Source: Oscillatoriaceae cyanobacterium Prado104
GTDB lineage: Bacteria; Cyanobacteriota; Cyanobacteriia; Cyanobacteriales; Microcoleaceae
Length of the DNA stretch: 64,000 bases
Reading direction: 5' to 3'
NCBI GenBank assembly: GCA_025454405.1
Contig: JALOON010000002.1
Span: 1-64,000 of the forward strand
Shown: positions 16,412 to 26,507 of the stretch, piece after piece
Layout: every line of letters begins with the position of its first letter
Position numbering within the stretch: the stretch's first letter is position 1
Position numbers and translations under genes: made by a program
Notes under the pieces: generated by a model
What the model saw: the letters and a program-made list of their open reading frames with translations, nothing else
Database searches by the model: none
What the model was told of the DNA's origin: nothing

Positions 16412-17488
16412 ATGAAAATTGTCTCTGTTACCCTAACCGGCAATAATGCTGACTTAATCGAAGCTGCTTTAAGCAGTGTCGCTGATTGGGTTGATGCTTG
16501 TATTGTAATTGATACTGGCGTTACTGACGAAAGTTTAGCCATTGCCTCAGCCGTTGCTGGTGATAAATACATAGAGCGTAAATTTGAGTGGGTAGCCGAC
16601 TTTGCGGCTGCTCGCAATTTTAGCTTGGAAGCTGCTAAAGAAATAGGTGCAGATTGGGCAATTATCCTCGACACAGACGAGCGCATTCACTTACAAATAA
16701 ATAATATTCGAGATGCGATCGCAAATCTCGCAGGCGATGTTTTTCTAGTTTACGAAATTAGTCGAAGTTACTGCAAAGAGAAAATATTTAGAATTCCCAC
16801 ACCTGGAAAATATGTCGGTGCGACTCACGAATACTTCGATTGCGGTAGCGGAGTTCGGACTTTTATGGAGGCGATCGCATTTTCCGAAGTACCAAAAACA
16901 GCAGCAGCTAGTGCAGCTAAATTCAACCGAGATTTAGAAATACTCAGCCGACTTGTAAAGGAAGAACCAACTAATACTCGCTGGTTTTTTTACTTAGGAG
17001 AAACCTTGAAAAATCTAGGCAATAATCAACAGGCAATAATTGCTTATCGAGACTGTGCAAATTTGAACGTCTGGGATGAAGAAGCAGCTTGGGCTTGCTA
17101 TCGAGAAGCAGAATGCTGGCTGGCTTTAGCAGATTATCAAGAAGCCATAAATGCCTGCGCTAAAGGCTTGACAAAACACGCGGGAATTGCCGAATTAGCT
17201 TGGTTGGCAGCCTATGCTTCTTATTATGCAGGTTTGAATTCTCAAGCAATTAATTGGGCGCATTTGTCGATCGCAATGGGCAAACATCAAGGTTACGGTA
17301 AAGCCATTGAACGCATCGGATTTCAATATCCAGAAGCACAATACGAAAAACCCTATGACGTGCTGAAATATGCTTTACTTCGCAAGGGAGATGCAGGGGG
17401 AGCAAAGTTAGCCGAACAACTTTATCAAAATGCTTGTGAAATGCGATTGCGCAACTTGGGAAATCATAACATCGATCGAAATTATTGA
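16412..17488 (+). CDS. Family 2 glycosyltransferase with TPR-like C-terminus
   Basis: 358 residues. The N-terminal GT-A domain has MKIVSVTLTGNNADLIEAAL, ACIVIDTGVTDES and the metal-binding WAIILDTDERIHL; the C-terminal part (about 170-340) is built of helical repeats with NTRWFFYLGETLKNLGNNQQ, AIIAYRDCANL and DYQEAINACAKGL. The arrangement (GT2 plus TPR) is common in cyanobacterial glycosyltransferases of unknown acceptor. I use the ATG at 16412; a TTG nine bases earlier is open. Divergent from pmbA, with only about 43 bp between the starts. Confidence 0.82.
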   Translation: MKIVSVTLTGNNADLIEAALSSVADWVDACIVIDTGVTDESLAIASAVAGDKYIERKFEWVADFAAARNFSLEAAKEIGADWAIILDTDERIHLQINNIRDAIANLAGDVFLVYEISRSYCKEKIFRIPTPGKYVGATHEYFDCGSGVRTFMEAIAFSEVPKTAAASAAKFNRDLEILSRLVKEEPTNTRWFFYLGETLKNLGNNQQAIIAYRDCANLNVWDEEAAWACYREAECWLALADYQEAINACAKGLTKHAGIAELAWLAAYASYYAGLNSQAINWAHLSIAMGKHQGYGKAIERIGFQYPEAQYEKPYDVLKYALLRKGDAGGAKLAEQLYQNACEMRLRNLGNHNIDRNY

Positions 17489-17518
17489 ATCTAGTTCAAC
17501 GAATTTAGCACAAGTCTA

Positions 17519-17672
17519 GATCCCCCTAAATCCCCCTTAAAAAGGGGGACTTTAAGAGCGCTTCCAGTCCCCCCTTAAAAAGGGGGACTTTAAGAGCATT
17601 TCCAGTCCCCCCTTAAAAAGGGGGACTTTAAGAGCGCTTCCGGTCCCCCCCTTCTTAAGGGGGGTTAGGGGG
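17519..17672. repeat. Tandem CCCCCTTAAAAAGGGGGACTTTAAGAGC block
   Basis: Three copies of a unit about 50-60 bp long (C-run, TTAAAAA, G-run, ACTTTAAGAGCGCTTCC) plus a terminal palindrome. Lies between convergent genes and may act as a terminator. Confidence 0.75.
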
Positions 17673-17758
17673 GATCTGAATCTAACAATTAAACAGCAAT
17701 TTGTGACTGCTTTTGACCATAAACAGACACCAATGGATGCAGCCAAAACAGCAAAATA

Positions 17759-19285
17759 TCACGGAAGCCGCTGCCCGAGGTTAACACCTCCACCTGTACC
17801 GACAGGAGTTCTGCCTCGCAAATCAGGCAGGGCAAAAGTAGTCTGTCCGTTGCCGCCGTAGGTAGTTCCTATCACGGCGAACAAAGCCGTATTTTGATTG
17901 ATTCCCAACAGTTGCCCCTGAGCAAACGCAAATCCTCTGGGGGCAAAGTTGCCAGCAAACAGCTTAACTTCTCCTACAAAAGTGTTGCTAACATCCCCCT
18001 GGTTTGGTGAGGGAAATGTACCCTGAAGGGCAATGATGTAATTTAGCCCCAAACCCCCGAAACCGACTGGTCCGGTCGGACCTGTTGGACCCGTTGCACC
18101 AGTCGGACCTGTTGCCCCTGTAGGACCTGCTGGACCTGCTGGACCCGTTGCACCTGTTGCACCTTGCGTCCCTGTCGGACCTGCTGGGCCTGTCGGGCCG
18201 GCTGGACCCGTTGCGCCTGTCAGACCCGTTGGACCTGTGGCACCTGTGGCACCTGCAGGACCCGTGGCACCTGTCGGGCCTGCTGGACCTGTTGGACCTG
18301 TTTCACCGCCACCAGGGCCCGCTGGACCCGTAGCACCTGTCGGACCTGCTGGACCCGTAGCACCTGTCGGGCCCGCTGGACCCGGAGCACCCGGCAATCC
18401 CGCGACACCTGTTAGACCTGTCGCACCTGTCGCGCCTGTCGCACCTGCTGGACCTGTCGGGCCCGCTGGACCTGTAGCACCCGGCAATCCCGCGACACCT
18501 GCTGGACCTGTCGCACCTGTCGCGCCTGTCGCACCCGTCGCACCTGTCGGGCCCGCTGGACCTGTGGCACCTGTCAGACCTGCTGGCCCTGTCGCACCTG
18601 TCGCACCCGGTAATCCCGTGGCACCTGTCGGCCCTGCTGGTCCTGTAGCACCTGTTGGACCTGCTGGCCCTGTCGGTCCAGTTGCACCTGATGGAGGAAT
18701 AGTAATAAAGCCCTCAGCTACCTGTAATTGAATAAAGTCCGCGCCTGTGAAATTGACTAAACCGGGCAATACTACTAAAAAATTTCCGCTGGACAGTTCC
18801 TGAATTGCTGTTGCTGCGCTGCCGTTGAGGTTAACAGTGACAGCCGCTACCTCAAAAGCTGTTTGTCCGTCTACCAAAGCGATTTTATCTTGGCCTTGAG
18901 TAAAATCTGTGATGAAGTCTGCACCGGCGATTGTCGGGCCTCCTCGCACGTTGAAGCCGTCGCCCCTGCCGACAACAAATATATCGTTCCCCGCGCCACC
19001 TGTCAGGGTATCGGACTCTTCTTCGCCAACTAGAAAATCGTTACCTTTACCGCCGAAGATGCGGTCATTACCTCTGCCGCCGTAAATAATATCGTCATTA
19101 TCGTCGCCAGAGAGTGTGTCTGCCCCGTTGTTGCCGTAGATTATGTCGTTTCCAGGACCTCCGAATATCTGGTCGCTGCCACCGCGCCCTGATAGGTTGT
19201 CTGGTGCGGCAAGCCCCAAAATCAGGTCAGGATTTGGGGTTCCTACGAGCAGGTCGATGTCTGCGGTGCCTATAATATTTACCAT
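17759..19285 (-). CDS. RTX - collagen-like - phage tail-collar fusion protein
   Basis: 508 residues in three parts. 1-115: calcium-binding nonapeptide repeats ([36 protein letters not shown]). 115-195: [16 protein letters not shown] and [20 protein letters not shown], like the domain that follows RTX repeats. About 200-415: uninterrupted Gly-X-Y triplets, mostly [10 protein letters not shown], a collagen-like triple helix. 415-508: tail-collar domain ([51 protein letters not shown]). No N-terminal signal; RTX proteins leave through type I secretion. The protein ends soon after LPDLRGR, shorter than collar proteins I know, so the C-terminus may be truncated. Probably an extracellular fibre or sheath component. 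The DNA is highly repetitive and prone to assembly error. Confidence 0.85.
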   Translation of the reverse strand: MVNIIGTADIDLLVGTPNPDLILGLAAPDNLSGRGGSDQIFGGPGNDIIYGNNGADTLSGDDNDDIIYGGRGNDRIFGGKGNDFLVGEEESDTLTGGAGNDIFVVGRGDGFNVRGGPTIAGADFITDFTQGQDKIALVDGQTAFEVAAVTVNLNGSAATAIQELSSGNFLVVLPGLVNFTGADFIQLQVAEGFITIPPSGATGPTGPAGPTGATGPAGPTGATGLPGATGATGPAGLTGATGPAGPTGATGATGATGATGPAGVAGLPGATGPAGPTGPAGATGATGATGLTGVAGLPGAPGPAGPTGATGPAGPTGATGPAGPGGGETGPTGPAGPTGATGPAGATGATGPTGLTGATGPAGPTGPAGPTGTQGATGATGPAGPAGPTGATGPTGATGPTGPTGPVGFGGLGLNYIIALQGTFPSPNQGDVSNTFVGEVKLFAGNFAPRGFAFAQGQLLGINQNTALFAVIGTTYGGNGQTTFALPDLRGRTPVGTGGGVNLGQRLP

Positions 19286-19815
19286 GTTTGAGTGTTCCCC
19301 ATATTTTTAGGTTTGATTGGTGCGATAGAATTGATTTACAAAATAGAATTCCTTTATTCTTAAGCCAGCATAAGGTTTTGAGGTGCTGGGTTACTGAATA
19401 GTTGCTACAGATCGTTATTGATTCGCACTTATGTTTGAGACGAGTTAGAGTCGATGGAGCGAAAAAGTTAAATTTTTCGATCGACTCCTTAAAGTCGCTG
19501 TTTCCCGATAAATAAACTAAATTGCAATTAGATTTACTGCCCCAGAGGGTTTCCAGTCTTGTCTTTATATTGTTTCACTATTATAGTTTTGCTAAAATCT
19601 AGAGCGTCCACGATCGGCAACAAAAAGTTACAGCAGATTGCAGGTTTATGAAGTACACCCATCTAGCGAACAATCCTTACAAGGACACCGCAATGCCGTG
19701 TCCCTACTACTACGATCTTTTTGTACCTCTAATTAGATAGACCTACTTAAGGTCTAACCTGCGAATTATTAGATAAATTTCTCATTCTCCGTATGGGAAA
19801 GCTATTAATTACCAA
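19286..19815. other. 530-bp gene-free interval upstream of the RTX-collagen gene
   Basis: AT-rich, presumably the promoter of the RTX-collagen gene. At 19629-19655 lies ACAGCAGATTGCAGGTTTATG, a dispersed repeat found inverted at 53118-53143. A GACACCGCAATGCCGTGTC palindrome lies near 19683. No gene is seen. Confidence 0.5.
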
Positions 19816-20278
19816 TTAATAACTAATAACTAATCCTACTAAAATTAGCCCGATCGCCATTAAAGCTGCCCAAATAAATTTATTATCTTTAGTATTAACC
19901 TGACTCAAATCTACAGGTTCCGGTGCTTTCGGCTTGGGTTTAGCATACTTGATATCCGCATTGGGGTCGGCTTGAAAATTGATAGATTGATTTTCAAGCT
20001 TCCAGAATGTACAGCAACCGCTTGGCTTGCTGGCGGGTTTCTTGGCGCGGATGGCGGGTGAGTTTTCGGCAAAGTTCGATCGCCCTTTCTGTATCGCCAG
20101 AGGCTTCGTAAGCCGTCACCAGCCACATCTGCACCTCGCCTCCCAAACGCGAAGTGCGATCGACCAAACCGCTAGCTGTTTCCAAACTCTGCACCGCTTG
20201 AGCGTACCTACCGCCTTCAAAAGCGACTCGACCGACTTGATATTCTTTTTGTACGATTTCTAACTTTTCAGCAGTCAC
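19816..20278 (-). pseudogene. TPR protein with C-terminal membrane helix, frameshifted
   Basis: From a GTG at 20278 the frame gives EKLEIVQKEYQVGRVAFEGG and AIELCRKLTRHPRQETRQQA then KRLLYILEA and a stop at 19994. The adjacent frame continues at once with ENQSINFQADPNADIKYAKP, VDLSQVNTKDNK and a membrane helix FIWAALMAIGLILVGLVISY, ending at 19816. Together they make a conserved cyanobacterial protein with TPR-like helices and a C-terminal anchor; the family continues after ILEA with a Pro-Lys-Leu stretch, so a few bases seem lost near GAAGCTTG (about 19998). Frameshift mutation or sequence error. Confidence 0.65.
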
Positions 20279-20436
20279 CAGCCGCAACCCTATTTACAAA
20301 TCTATAATTTCCTATTTTGCCGTAGTATCGAGCGAGTTCACAACGAAACCGGGTTTGATTCGCAAAAAATAGAGCATCGCAGCTTTTAATTTCGTTGAAA
20401 AACCCGGTTGATAAGGTATGGCACTTCCGAAATCGA

Positions 20437-20796
20437 TCAAATTTCGCCGTAGTTTTGCGACATCCCAGATTCATTGTCGCGTTTGGAACCCAGCAAGTCT
20501 AATTGATCTACTCTAATTACAGGTCTCGATCGATTAGCTCCCGTATTGCGGTCTTGCCAGCGATCGAACTTCAAAGAGCCAGTCACTCCTATTAGAGAAC
20601 CTTTGCGAACGTAGTCAGCAGCAATCTGCGCTGTTTTGCCCCAGATTTCCAGATTAAACCAGTCTGGCTGATCGCTGTTTTTGGATCTGCGGTTGACCGC
20701 CAGCGTTAAACTGCACTTAACTGTACCCGATTCAAAATACTTCACATCCGGATCGCCGCCAACACGGCCTACTAAAGTCACAACATTAAGACTCAT
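20437..20796 (-). CDS. ssb: Single-stranded DNA-binding protein
   Basis: 119 residues, the OB-fold length. MSLNVVTLVGRVGGDPDVKY, ESGTVKCSLTLAVNRRSK, PDWFNLEIWGKTAQIAADYV and RKGSLIGVTGSL are standard SSB strands. The acidic DDIPF-type tail of SSB proteins is absent (ends GMSQNYGEI), as in several cyanobacterial SSBs. It protects single-stranded DNA in replication and repair. The ATG at 20796 matches the family; 12 upstream codons are open. Confidence 0.92.
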   Translation of the reverse strand: MSLNVVTLVGRVGGDPDVKYFESGTVKCSLTLAVNRRSKNSDQPDWFNLEIWGKTAQIAADYVRKGSLIGVTGSLKFDRWQDRNTGANRSRPVIRVDQLDLLGSKRDNESGMSQNYGEI

Positions 20797-21215
20797 AAAC
20801 TTTTCAGAAATGCTATCTGTAAACGCTGACAATTAACAATTGACAGTTGACACTCACTCAACTCGTCCTTCACAGCAGACAGACCGACGGCGGACAACTA
20901 TCGACTCTCCCAGGTCAACTCTCAACTATCGGGGCGGGGACGGGGGAGTGTCCCTACCAACTCTCAACTGGTAACTCAAAACTCAAAACTCAAAACTCAA
21001 AACTCCCGAACAACTATCAACTGTTTTCAAGGCTTCATCCTGATTTTACACCTACTTGCCAGAACGTATTAATTGTGGATATTCGGCAAGATTTAGCTCA
21101 ACACAGTACGTTTCTGACTGGACTCAGGAAGAAAAACGTAATAAAATCCACCTCGGTTACACTTTTGTAACATTATTGCACACAATACTATTATAGTTTG
21201 GCGGAGTACAAATCA
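20797..21215. other. Divergent promoter region ssb / mreB
   Basis: 420 bases without a gene. AACTCAA heptamers lie at 20971-21006. Just before mreB, ATACTATTATAG (21187-21197) is a likely -10 region. Otherwise nothing recognised. Confidence 0.5.
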
Positions 21216-22256
21216 GTGGGTCTTCTCAACCGATTTTCCTTATCTAGAGATATGGGTATCGATCTCGGTACCGCTAATACGCTCGTTTATGTATCTGGCA
21301 AGGGCATCGTTCTTCAAGAACCGTCGGTAGTCGCGATCGATCAAGAATTGAAAATACCTCTAGCTGTCGGAGAAGATGCGAAAAAAATGCTCGGCCGCAC
21401 GCCGGGGAATGTCATCGCCGTCCGGCCCCTGCGCGATGGGGTAATCGCCGACTTCGATACAGCAGAACTCATGCTCAAAACTTTTATCCGCAGGGTTCAC
21501 GAAGGCAAAACTTTAGTTTCGCCCCGGATCGTGATCGGCATCCCCAGCGGTGTCACCGGAGTGGAGAGGCGCGCCGTGATGGAGGCTGCAACTCAAGCTG
21601 GTGCTAGAGAAGTCCGGTTAATTGACGAACCGATCGCAGCGGCGATCGGAGCTGGGCTGCCTGTTGCCGAACCGACTGGCAATATGATTATAGACATCGG
21701 CGGCGGGACGACGGAAGTTGCAGTTTTGAGTTTGCAAGGAACGGTAATTAGCGAATCAGTCAGAGTTGCAGGGGACGAACTCAATGATGCGATCGTCCAA
21801 TACTTGAAAAAGGTTCACAATTTAGTCATCGGCGAACGCACTGCTGAAGAAATAAAAATTCAGATCGGTTCTGCTTATCCAACAGCAGAAGATGACGACG
21901 CAATGATGGAAGTGCGCGGGTTGCACTTGCTATCTGGCTTGCCGCGAACCGTGACAATTAAAGGGCCGGAAATGCGCGAAAGTATGTCGGAACCGCTATC
22001 AGTAATTGTCGAAGCTGTCAAGCGGACTTTGGAACGCACGCCCCCAGAATTAGCAGCAGATATTATTGACAGAGGAATTATGCTGGCCGGCGGCGGCGCG
22101 CTGATGAAAGGTTTGGATACTCTCATCAGTCACGAAACCGGAATTGTAACTCACGTTGCGGCCGATCCGCTGTCCTGCGTAGTTTTAGGCACCGGTCGAG
22201 TGTTAGAAAACAAAATGTTAGAACGGGTGTTCAGCGGTCAATCCCGCCAAGCCTAA
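21216..22256 (+). CDS. mreB: Rod shape-determining protein MreB (actin homologue)
   Basis: 346 residues. [20 protein letters not shown] is the phosphate-1 loop, [20 protein letters not shown] and [18 protein letters not shown] follow, and [15 protein letters not shown] is phosphate-2. It polymerises under the inner membrane and directs lateral peptidoglycan synthesis with MreC, MreD and RodA/PBP2. Start: GTG at 21216 with GGAG upstream gives the family N-terminus MGLLNRFS; a TTG at 21198 is also open. First gene of mreBCD. Confidence 0.95.
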   Translation: MGLLNRFSLSRDMGIDLGTANTLVYVSGKGIVLQEPSVVAIDQELKIPLAVGEDAKKMLGRTPGNVIAVRPLRDGVIADFDTAELMLKTFIRRVHEGKTLVSPRIVIGIPSGVTGVERRAVMEAATQAGAREVRLIDEPIAAAIGAGLPVAEPTGNMIIDIGGGTTEVAVLSLQGTVISESVRVAGDELNDAIVQYLKKVHNLVIGERTAEEIKIQIGSAYPTAEDDDAMMEVRGLHLLSGLPRTVTIKGPEMRESMSEPLSVIVEAVKRTLERTPPELAADIIDRGIMLAGGGALMKGLDTLISHETGIVTHVAADPLSCVVLGTGRVLENKMLERVFSGQSRQA

Positions 22257-22440
22257 CTGACAAATTTGGGATTTTGGATTGAGAAATTATAGGGGGAATC
22301 TCAAATCTCAATCCTGAGAAAAATTTTCGAGATTTTAGCTATAAAATTGCCGATTTATTCGCAAAGCCAATCTAAAATCGCAACTCAAAAATGGAAAAAC
22401 TATTCACGGGCGATCGAACAAAAATTTAAAGTCTGAAATT

Positions 22441-23247
22441 ATGCTAAAAAACACACTCCGCAGGTGGTGGGATCTGCGATTGCAAATTGCGCTTTTAGGT
22501 TTAGCCGTAACCGCAGCTTGGGGAGTTCGGCAAACGCAAGGTGCTGCACTGTTTGAAGTTTACAGTTGGGTGACTCGCCCCTTTCAAGCCAACGGATCTG
22601 CTCAAGAACAGCTTGTCTCGGCGCGCACTCAAGAATTGCAAGCAAAAGTATTGGAATTAGAGACTCAAAACGAGAAGCTAAAAGAGGTTTTAGGTGTTGT
22701 TTCTGCTAATAAAAAAACCAAAGGAATTGTCGCTCCGATTATCGGTCGCAGCGCCGATCATTGGTGGCAGCAAGTAACTTTGGGACGCGGCAGCAATGAT
22801 GGCATCAAACCCGATTATACAGTGATGGGTCCAGGAGGTTTGATCGGTCGGGTGAAGAGCGTTACTCCAAATACCAGTTTGGTGCTGTTAATCAGCGATC
22901 CTAGCAGTCAAATGGGCGTGGGAATCAGCCGCACTCGCCACATGGGTTTTATGCGAGGGAAAGGCAAAGATCGGGCGGTGATGGAGTTTTTTGATAACGT
23001 TCCCAATGTCAAAGTTGGGGATGTGGTGACAACTTCTTCTTTCAGTCAATTATTCCCCGCAGGTTTGCCGGTGGGAAAAGTGGTATCGGTGGATTTGAAT
23101 AAAACTCCAGCCCCTGAAGCTGCGATCGAGTTTTCTGCACCGATGAGTGCTCTGGAATGGGCTGTAGTTTACCCCCACGAAAAACAAGCTACCGAGAAAG
23201 TTTCTGAAGGTCAAACTCCAACAGAAGGAGGCGAACAGCAGCAATGA
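22441..23247 (+). CDS. mreC: Rod shape-determining protein MreC
   Basis: 268 residues. An N-terminal membrane segment (LQIALLGLAVTAAWGV), a coiled coil (ARTQELQAKVLELETQNEKL) and the periplasmic beta domains with IIGRSADHWWQQVTLGRGS, VMGPGGLIGRV and GDVVTTSSFSQLFPAGLPVG. It scaffolds the elongasome on the outer face of the inner membrane. Lies 184 bp after mreB and overlaps mreD by four bases (ATGA). Confidence 0.95.
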   Translation: MLKNTLRRWWDLRLQIALLGLAVTAAWGVRQTQGAALFEVYSWVTRPFQANGSAQEQLVSARTQELQAKVLELETQNEKLKEVLGVVSANKKTKGIVAPIIGRSADHWWQQVTLGRGSNDGIKPDYTVMGPGGLIGRVKSVTPNTSLVLLISDPSSQMGVGISRTRHMGFMRGKGKDRAVMEFFDNVPNVKVGDVVTTSSFSQLFPAGLPVGKVVSVDLNKTPAPEAAIEFSAPMSALEWAVVYPHEKQATEKVSEGQTPTEGGEQQQ

Positions 23248-23822
23248 AAACTTTATCTCGCCGCCGCCGCCATCTGTCAGCTCGATCGCGCCAAGTTATA
23301 TACTTCGTCGTAACGCTTTTGTCTGCAATGCTGTGCGTGCTAATTTTGCCGACTCGAATGCCGGGAACGGAACTGTTAGGAATTGGTCCGAACTGGCTGT
23401 TAATTTGGGTAGTAGCTTGGAGTATCAGGTCGAAACGTACAGTGTTGGGTTCTGCCCTTGTGGGATTGACTTTCGGTTTCCTGCAAGATGCGCTGACAGC
23501 CCCTTTTCCGAGTCACGCGGTGAGTCTGGTTGCTGTCGGAATTCTGACAGTTTTATTGCAGAAAATGTGGTCGGTTCCCGCTGATATTGTGGAGAGAGAT
23601 CCGATTCCAGTAGCGCTGATTGTTTTTGTGATGGCGCTAGTAGCAGAAACTGTGATGGGACTTCAGTTTTTGATGGCGGGCGATCGAACTTTTCTGGAAA
23701 TTTGGAGTTCTCACCAGCGAGTTGCTTTGTGTTCGGCTATTCTCAGCAGTCTTTGGACTCCTGTAATTTATTTTCCCCTGAATCGCGTCTGGGAAATGAC
23801 GAAGAAATTAGAGAAATCTTAA
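23244..23822 (+). CDS. mreD: Rod shape-determining protein MreD
   Basis: 192 residues of mostly hydrophobic helices (VIYFVVTLLSAMLCVLILPT, NWLLIWVVAWSI, LVGLTFGFLQDALTAPFP), matching MreD, an inner-membrane partner of MreC. GFLQDALTA is the conserved loop. Starts within the mreC stop (ATGA), indicating translational coupling. Confidence 0.93.
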   Translation: MKTLSRRRRHLSARSRQVIYFVVTLLSAMLCVLILPTRMPGTELLGIGPNWLLIWVVAWSIRSKRTVLGSALVGLTFGFLQDALTAPFPSHAVSLVAVGILTVLLQKMWSVPADIVERDPIPVALIVFVMALVAETVMGLQFLMAGDRTFLEIWSSHQRVALCSAILSSLWTPVIYFPLNRVWEMTKKLEKS

Positions 23823-23830
23823 TCAGTTGT

Positions 23831-23977
23831 TAGGGAGTTTTGAGTTTTGAGTTTTGAGTTTTGAATGGAAGAAAAGTTTTGAGTTTTGAGTTTTGAATGG
23901 AAGAAAAGTTTTGAGTTTTGAGTTTTGAATTAAAAACTGTCTTTAACTCAAAACTAAAAATTCAAAACTCAAAACTT
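23831..23977. repeat. AGTTTTG / AACTCAA heptamer repeats after mreD
   Basis: Several AGTTTTG runs, including a duplicated block GAGTTTTGAATGGAAGAAAA, followed by the complementary AACTCAA run; transcripts could fold into a long stem between the convergent mreD and HAD genes. Confidence 0.8.
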
Positions 23978-23978
23978 T

Positions 23979-24686
23979 CTATAATTGCGGCGCAGAACCT
24001 AATAAATGATGAACGGCAATAATTAGATCGCTGAGGATGAAACTGGGTTGATGCAGTTGCAATTGATGGCGGCTGCGAATCCCGCAGGTAACGGCAATTG
24101 TTGGTATTCCCAATGCTTGTCCTGCTAATATATCCGCTTCAGTATCTCCAATCATCCAAGCATTACCCAAAGATGACTCAAATTCTTCTGCAACTCCAGC
24201 TAACAATTCAGTTTTTAAAGCCGTGTAATTGTGATAGGCTGCATCCGCCATCTGAGTGCCGCAAATGCAGGTAAACAGTCTGGCTAAACCGTAATTTTGC
24301 AATAGTTGAATGGCTTGATTTCTCGGCCTCAAAGTAACTAAAATCAGCCGCACGCCTCGCGAGTGCAAAAGCCCGATCGCCCATTGCACCCCCGGTTGGA
24401 TGCGATCCAAATGTAACAAATCGGGCAGATTGACAATCCGGCTGACGCATCCGAGGAAAACGTGAATTTCTTCCCCCTTCAACCCGGAAATTTTGGCTAT
24501 TTCAGTATCCACTACCCGATTTTGCTTCATTTGCCAAAACTGCTGTTTGGTAAGTACCTGGAGGTTGAGGCTGCAACCTCGGGCGAGAAAAGCTGTTTGA
24601 GTGTCTGCTAATCCCTGTTGGTAAGTGGCGTAGTAGCGATCGGACACATCCACGATCGGCCCGTCTAAATCGCAAAATACAGTCAT
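23979..24686 (-). CDS. HAD-family hydrolase (phosphoglycolate phosphatase-like)
   Basis: About 235 residues. Motif I FCDLDGPIVDV (nucleophile Asp and DxDG), motif II VRLILVTLRPRN (Thr), motif III/IV MIGDTEADILAGQALGIPTI. The helical cap between 20 and 110 is of C1 type. Such enzymes hydrolyse small phosphate esters; substrate not readable. Start chosen at the ATG 24686 directly before the first strand; the frame is open to 24761. Confidence 0.82.
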   Translation of the reverse strand: MTVFCDLDGPIVDVSDRYYATYQQGLADTQTAFLARGCSLNLQVLTKQQFWQMKQNRVVDTEIAKISGLKGEEIHVFLGCVSRIVNLPDLLHLDRIQPGVQWAIGLLHSRGVRLILVTLRPRNQAIQLLQNYGLARLFTCICGTQMADAAYHNYTALKTELLAGVAEEFESSLGNAWMIGDTEADILAGQALGIPTIAVTCGIRSRHQLQLHQPSFILSDLIIAVHHLLGSAPQL

Positions 24687-25303
24687 CTGCGGGGATGAGT
24701 CAGCCTCTAAAGCCCGCTTGCACCCTGGAGGAGCCATGTTTGAGCCGACTGTTGTCAACATAAAAATTTAATTAAATCCCAAATAGCCATACATTTCTTA
24801 ACTTTAGCAAGAATCTGACACAGTTTTATAAGTTACGATACAAATCATTCAGCAAAATTATTAAGAAAACCTATTATATTAGTTGACACTAGACAGCTTG
24901 CCCTGAGCTTGTCGAAGGGTTGACAGCGAAGTTTTGGAGGCGGATTTACTCTGCGCTGCGCCCGCAGCTAGCGCGCTTGCCGAGTTCTAAAACAATCTCC
25001 TGCCCAGGTAAGGGGGTTGATCCGGTAATAACTGAAACCTAATTATTAGACATTGTTACCCATTGTTAGACAATCTGATGCACCCAATTATCGGTCTGTA
25101 CGGTTTCCTTGACACGGGATTGCGGTCTATACTTGGCTAGATGCAAGACAGTCCGTGCGGATGCGAGACGCTGAATATTAGGAAACAGAACTAATTTCGA
25201 TCGAAACCTGACTTGCCTGCAATAAAGTTTTGTTTTAGCTTGTTCAAATCGATCAAAGCTATTAAACTTGAGACTTAAGTTTTCAGTAACTGGTAATTTT
25301 CCC
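24687..25303. other. Gap between the HAD gene and argB
   Basis: 617 bases. A dispersed repeat with GCCCTGAGCTTGTCGAAGGG is at 24899-24919. TTGTTACCCATTGTTAGACAA near 25053 is weakly palindromic. An 83-codon minus frame at 25066-25317 overlaps argB and has no family features, so it is not called. Confidence 0.5.
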
Positions 25304-26215
25304 ATGCTCAAACACACAGATTTTGTGAGAAATTCAGAAACTAATCGAGTAGAAGTCCTTGCCGAAGCACTGCCTTACATTCAAAAATTTGCCGGACGGA
25401 CGATCGTCGTTAAATACGGCGGCGCAGCAATGAAAGATAGCAACCTCAAAGACAAAGTAGTGCGAGATATTGTGCTGCTATCCTGTGTGGGATTGCGTCC
25501 GGTTGTAGTTCACGGAGGCGGGCCGGAAATCAATACTTGGCTGGGAAAACTGGGAATTGAGGCGCAATTTAAGAACGGTTTGAGGGTGACAGATGCCGCC
25601 ACGATGGAAGTAGTGGAAATGGTATTGGTGGGAAAAGTAAATAAAGAAATTGTTTCGCTGATCAACCAAGCTGGCGGCACGGCGGTGGGATTGTGCGGCA
25701 AGGACGGCAATTTGATTAAAGCCCGTCCCGACGGCCGCGAAGGTATTGGCTTTGTCGGCGAAGTTAGCGGTGTCAAAATCAAGCTTTTAGAGTCTTTGGT
25801 AAACGGCGGTTATATTCCGGTAGTATCGAGCGTAGCTGCGGATGAAAACGGTCAATCTTACAATATTAATGCTGACACGGTAGCAGGAGAAATAGCCGCC
25901 GGTTTGGGAGCGGAAAAATTGATTTTGATGACCGATACAGCCGGAATTTTGGAAGATTATCACAACCCAGATACTTTGATTGCTAAGTTGGATATTCAAG
26001 AAGCCAGACAGTTAATTGACTCGGGAGTCGTGTCTGGAGGCATGATTCCGAAAGTGAATTGCTGCGTGCGGAGTTTGGCTCAAGGAGTGAAAGGCGCTCA
26101 CATTATCGACGGTCGAATTCCCCATGCTTTACTGCAGGAAATCTTCACGGATGCGGGGATTGGTTCGATGATTGTTGCTTCGGAATTTAGCGCGACGAAG
26201 TTCCGGAACGCTTAG
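25304..26215 (+). CDS. argB: Acetylglutamate kinase
   Basis: 303 residues. VVKYGGAAM (phosphate loop), [29 protein letters not shown], and [10 protein letters not shown] are the amino-acid-kinase signatures. It phosphorylates N-acetyl-L-glutamate, the committed step of arginine synthesis, and in cyanobacteria it is activated by PII (GlnB) and inhibited by arginine; the N-terminal helix region ([16 protein letters not shown]) and C-terminus needed for arginine sensitivity are present. ATG 25304 gives the family start; 12 upstream codons are open. Product feeds the SpeA substrate pool. Confidence 0.96.
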   Translation: MLKHTDFVRNSETNRVEVLAEALPYIQKFAGRTIVVKYGGAAMKDSNLKDKVVRDIVLLSCVGLRPVVVHGGGPEINTWLGKLGIEAQFKNGLRVTDAATMEVVEMVLVGKVNKEIVSLINQAGGTAVGLCGKDGNLIKARPDGREGIGFVGEVSGVKIKLLESLVNGGYIPVVSSVAADENGQSYNINADTVAGEIAAGLGAEKLILMTDTAGILEDYHNPDTLIAKLDIQEARQLIDSGVVSGGMIPKVNCCVRSLAQGVKGAHIIDGRIPHALLQEIFTDAGIGSMIVASEFSATKFRNA

Positions 26216-26443
26216 GGATTTTAGGAGTAGAAAGAAACCCCGCAAAGAAAAGTGTTATGGCATCGTAAATCATTCGTGAATTTCTTACTACCAGACCTTA
26301 GTAAGGGGAGGGTTGGGGTGGTGCCTGTAAACTTTACGACTCATTTACGATCGCGATAGCACTCGTTCCATTCGATGCAAGTGCGGCTACAATTTTTGGG
26401 CAATCAAAGATCGGACAATTTAAGAAATCAAAAATATTTCAAC

Positions 26444-26471
26444 AAAAAAACACCCCTTCAGGGGTGTTTTT
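26444..26471. terminator. Bidirectional rho-independent terminator
   Basis: ACACCCCT-TC-AGGGGTGT with A run on the left and T run on the right. Serves argB on plus and the DPYGD-repeat gene on minus, which converge here. Confidence 0.9.
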
Positions 26472-26507
26472 ATCTACCGGGTAATCTTTCTAACTAATTC
26501 GATCGAC

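Noticed and set aside
18148..18731. Plus-strand and other-frame ORFs rich in Pro/Ala or Arg/Cys/Leu inside the collagen region
   Set aside because: Shadows of Gly-X-Y repeats in the real minus-strand gene.
25066..25317. 83-codon minus ORF before argB
   Set aside because: Overlaps the argB start, no ribosome-binding site and no family-like residues.
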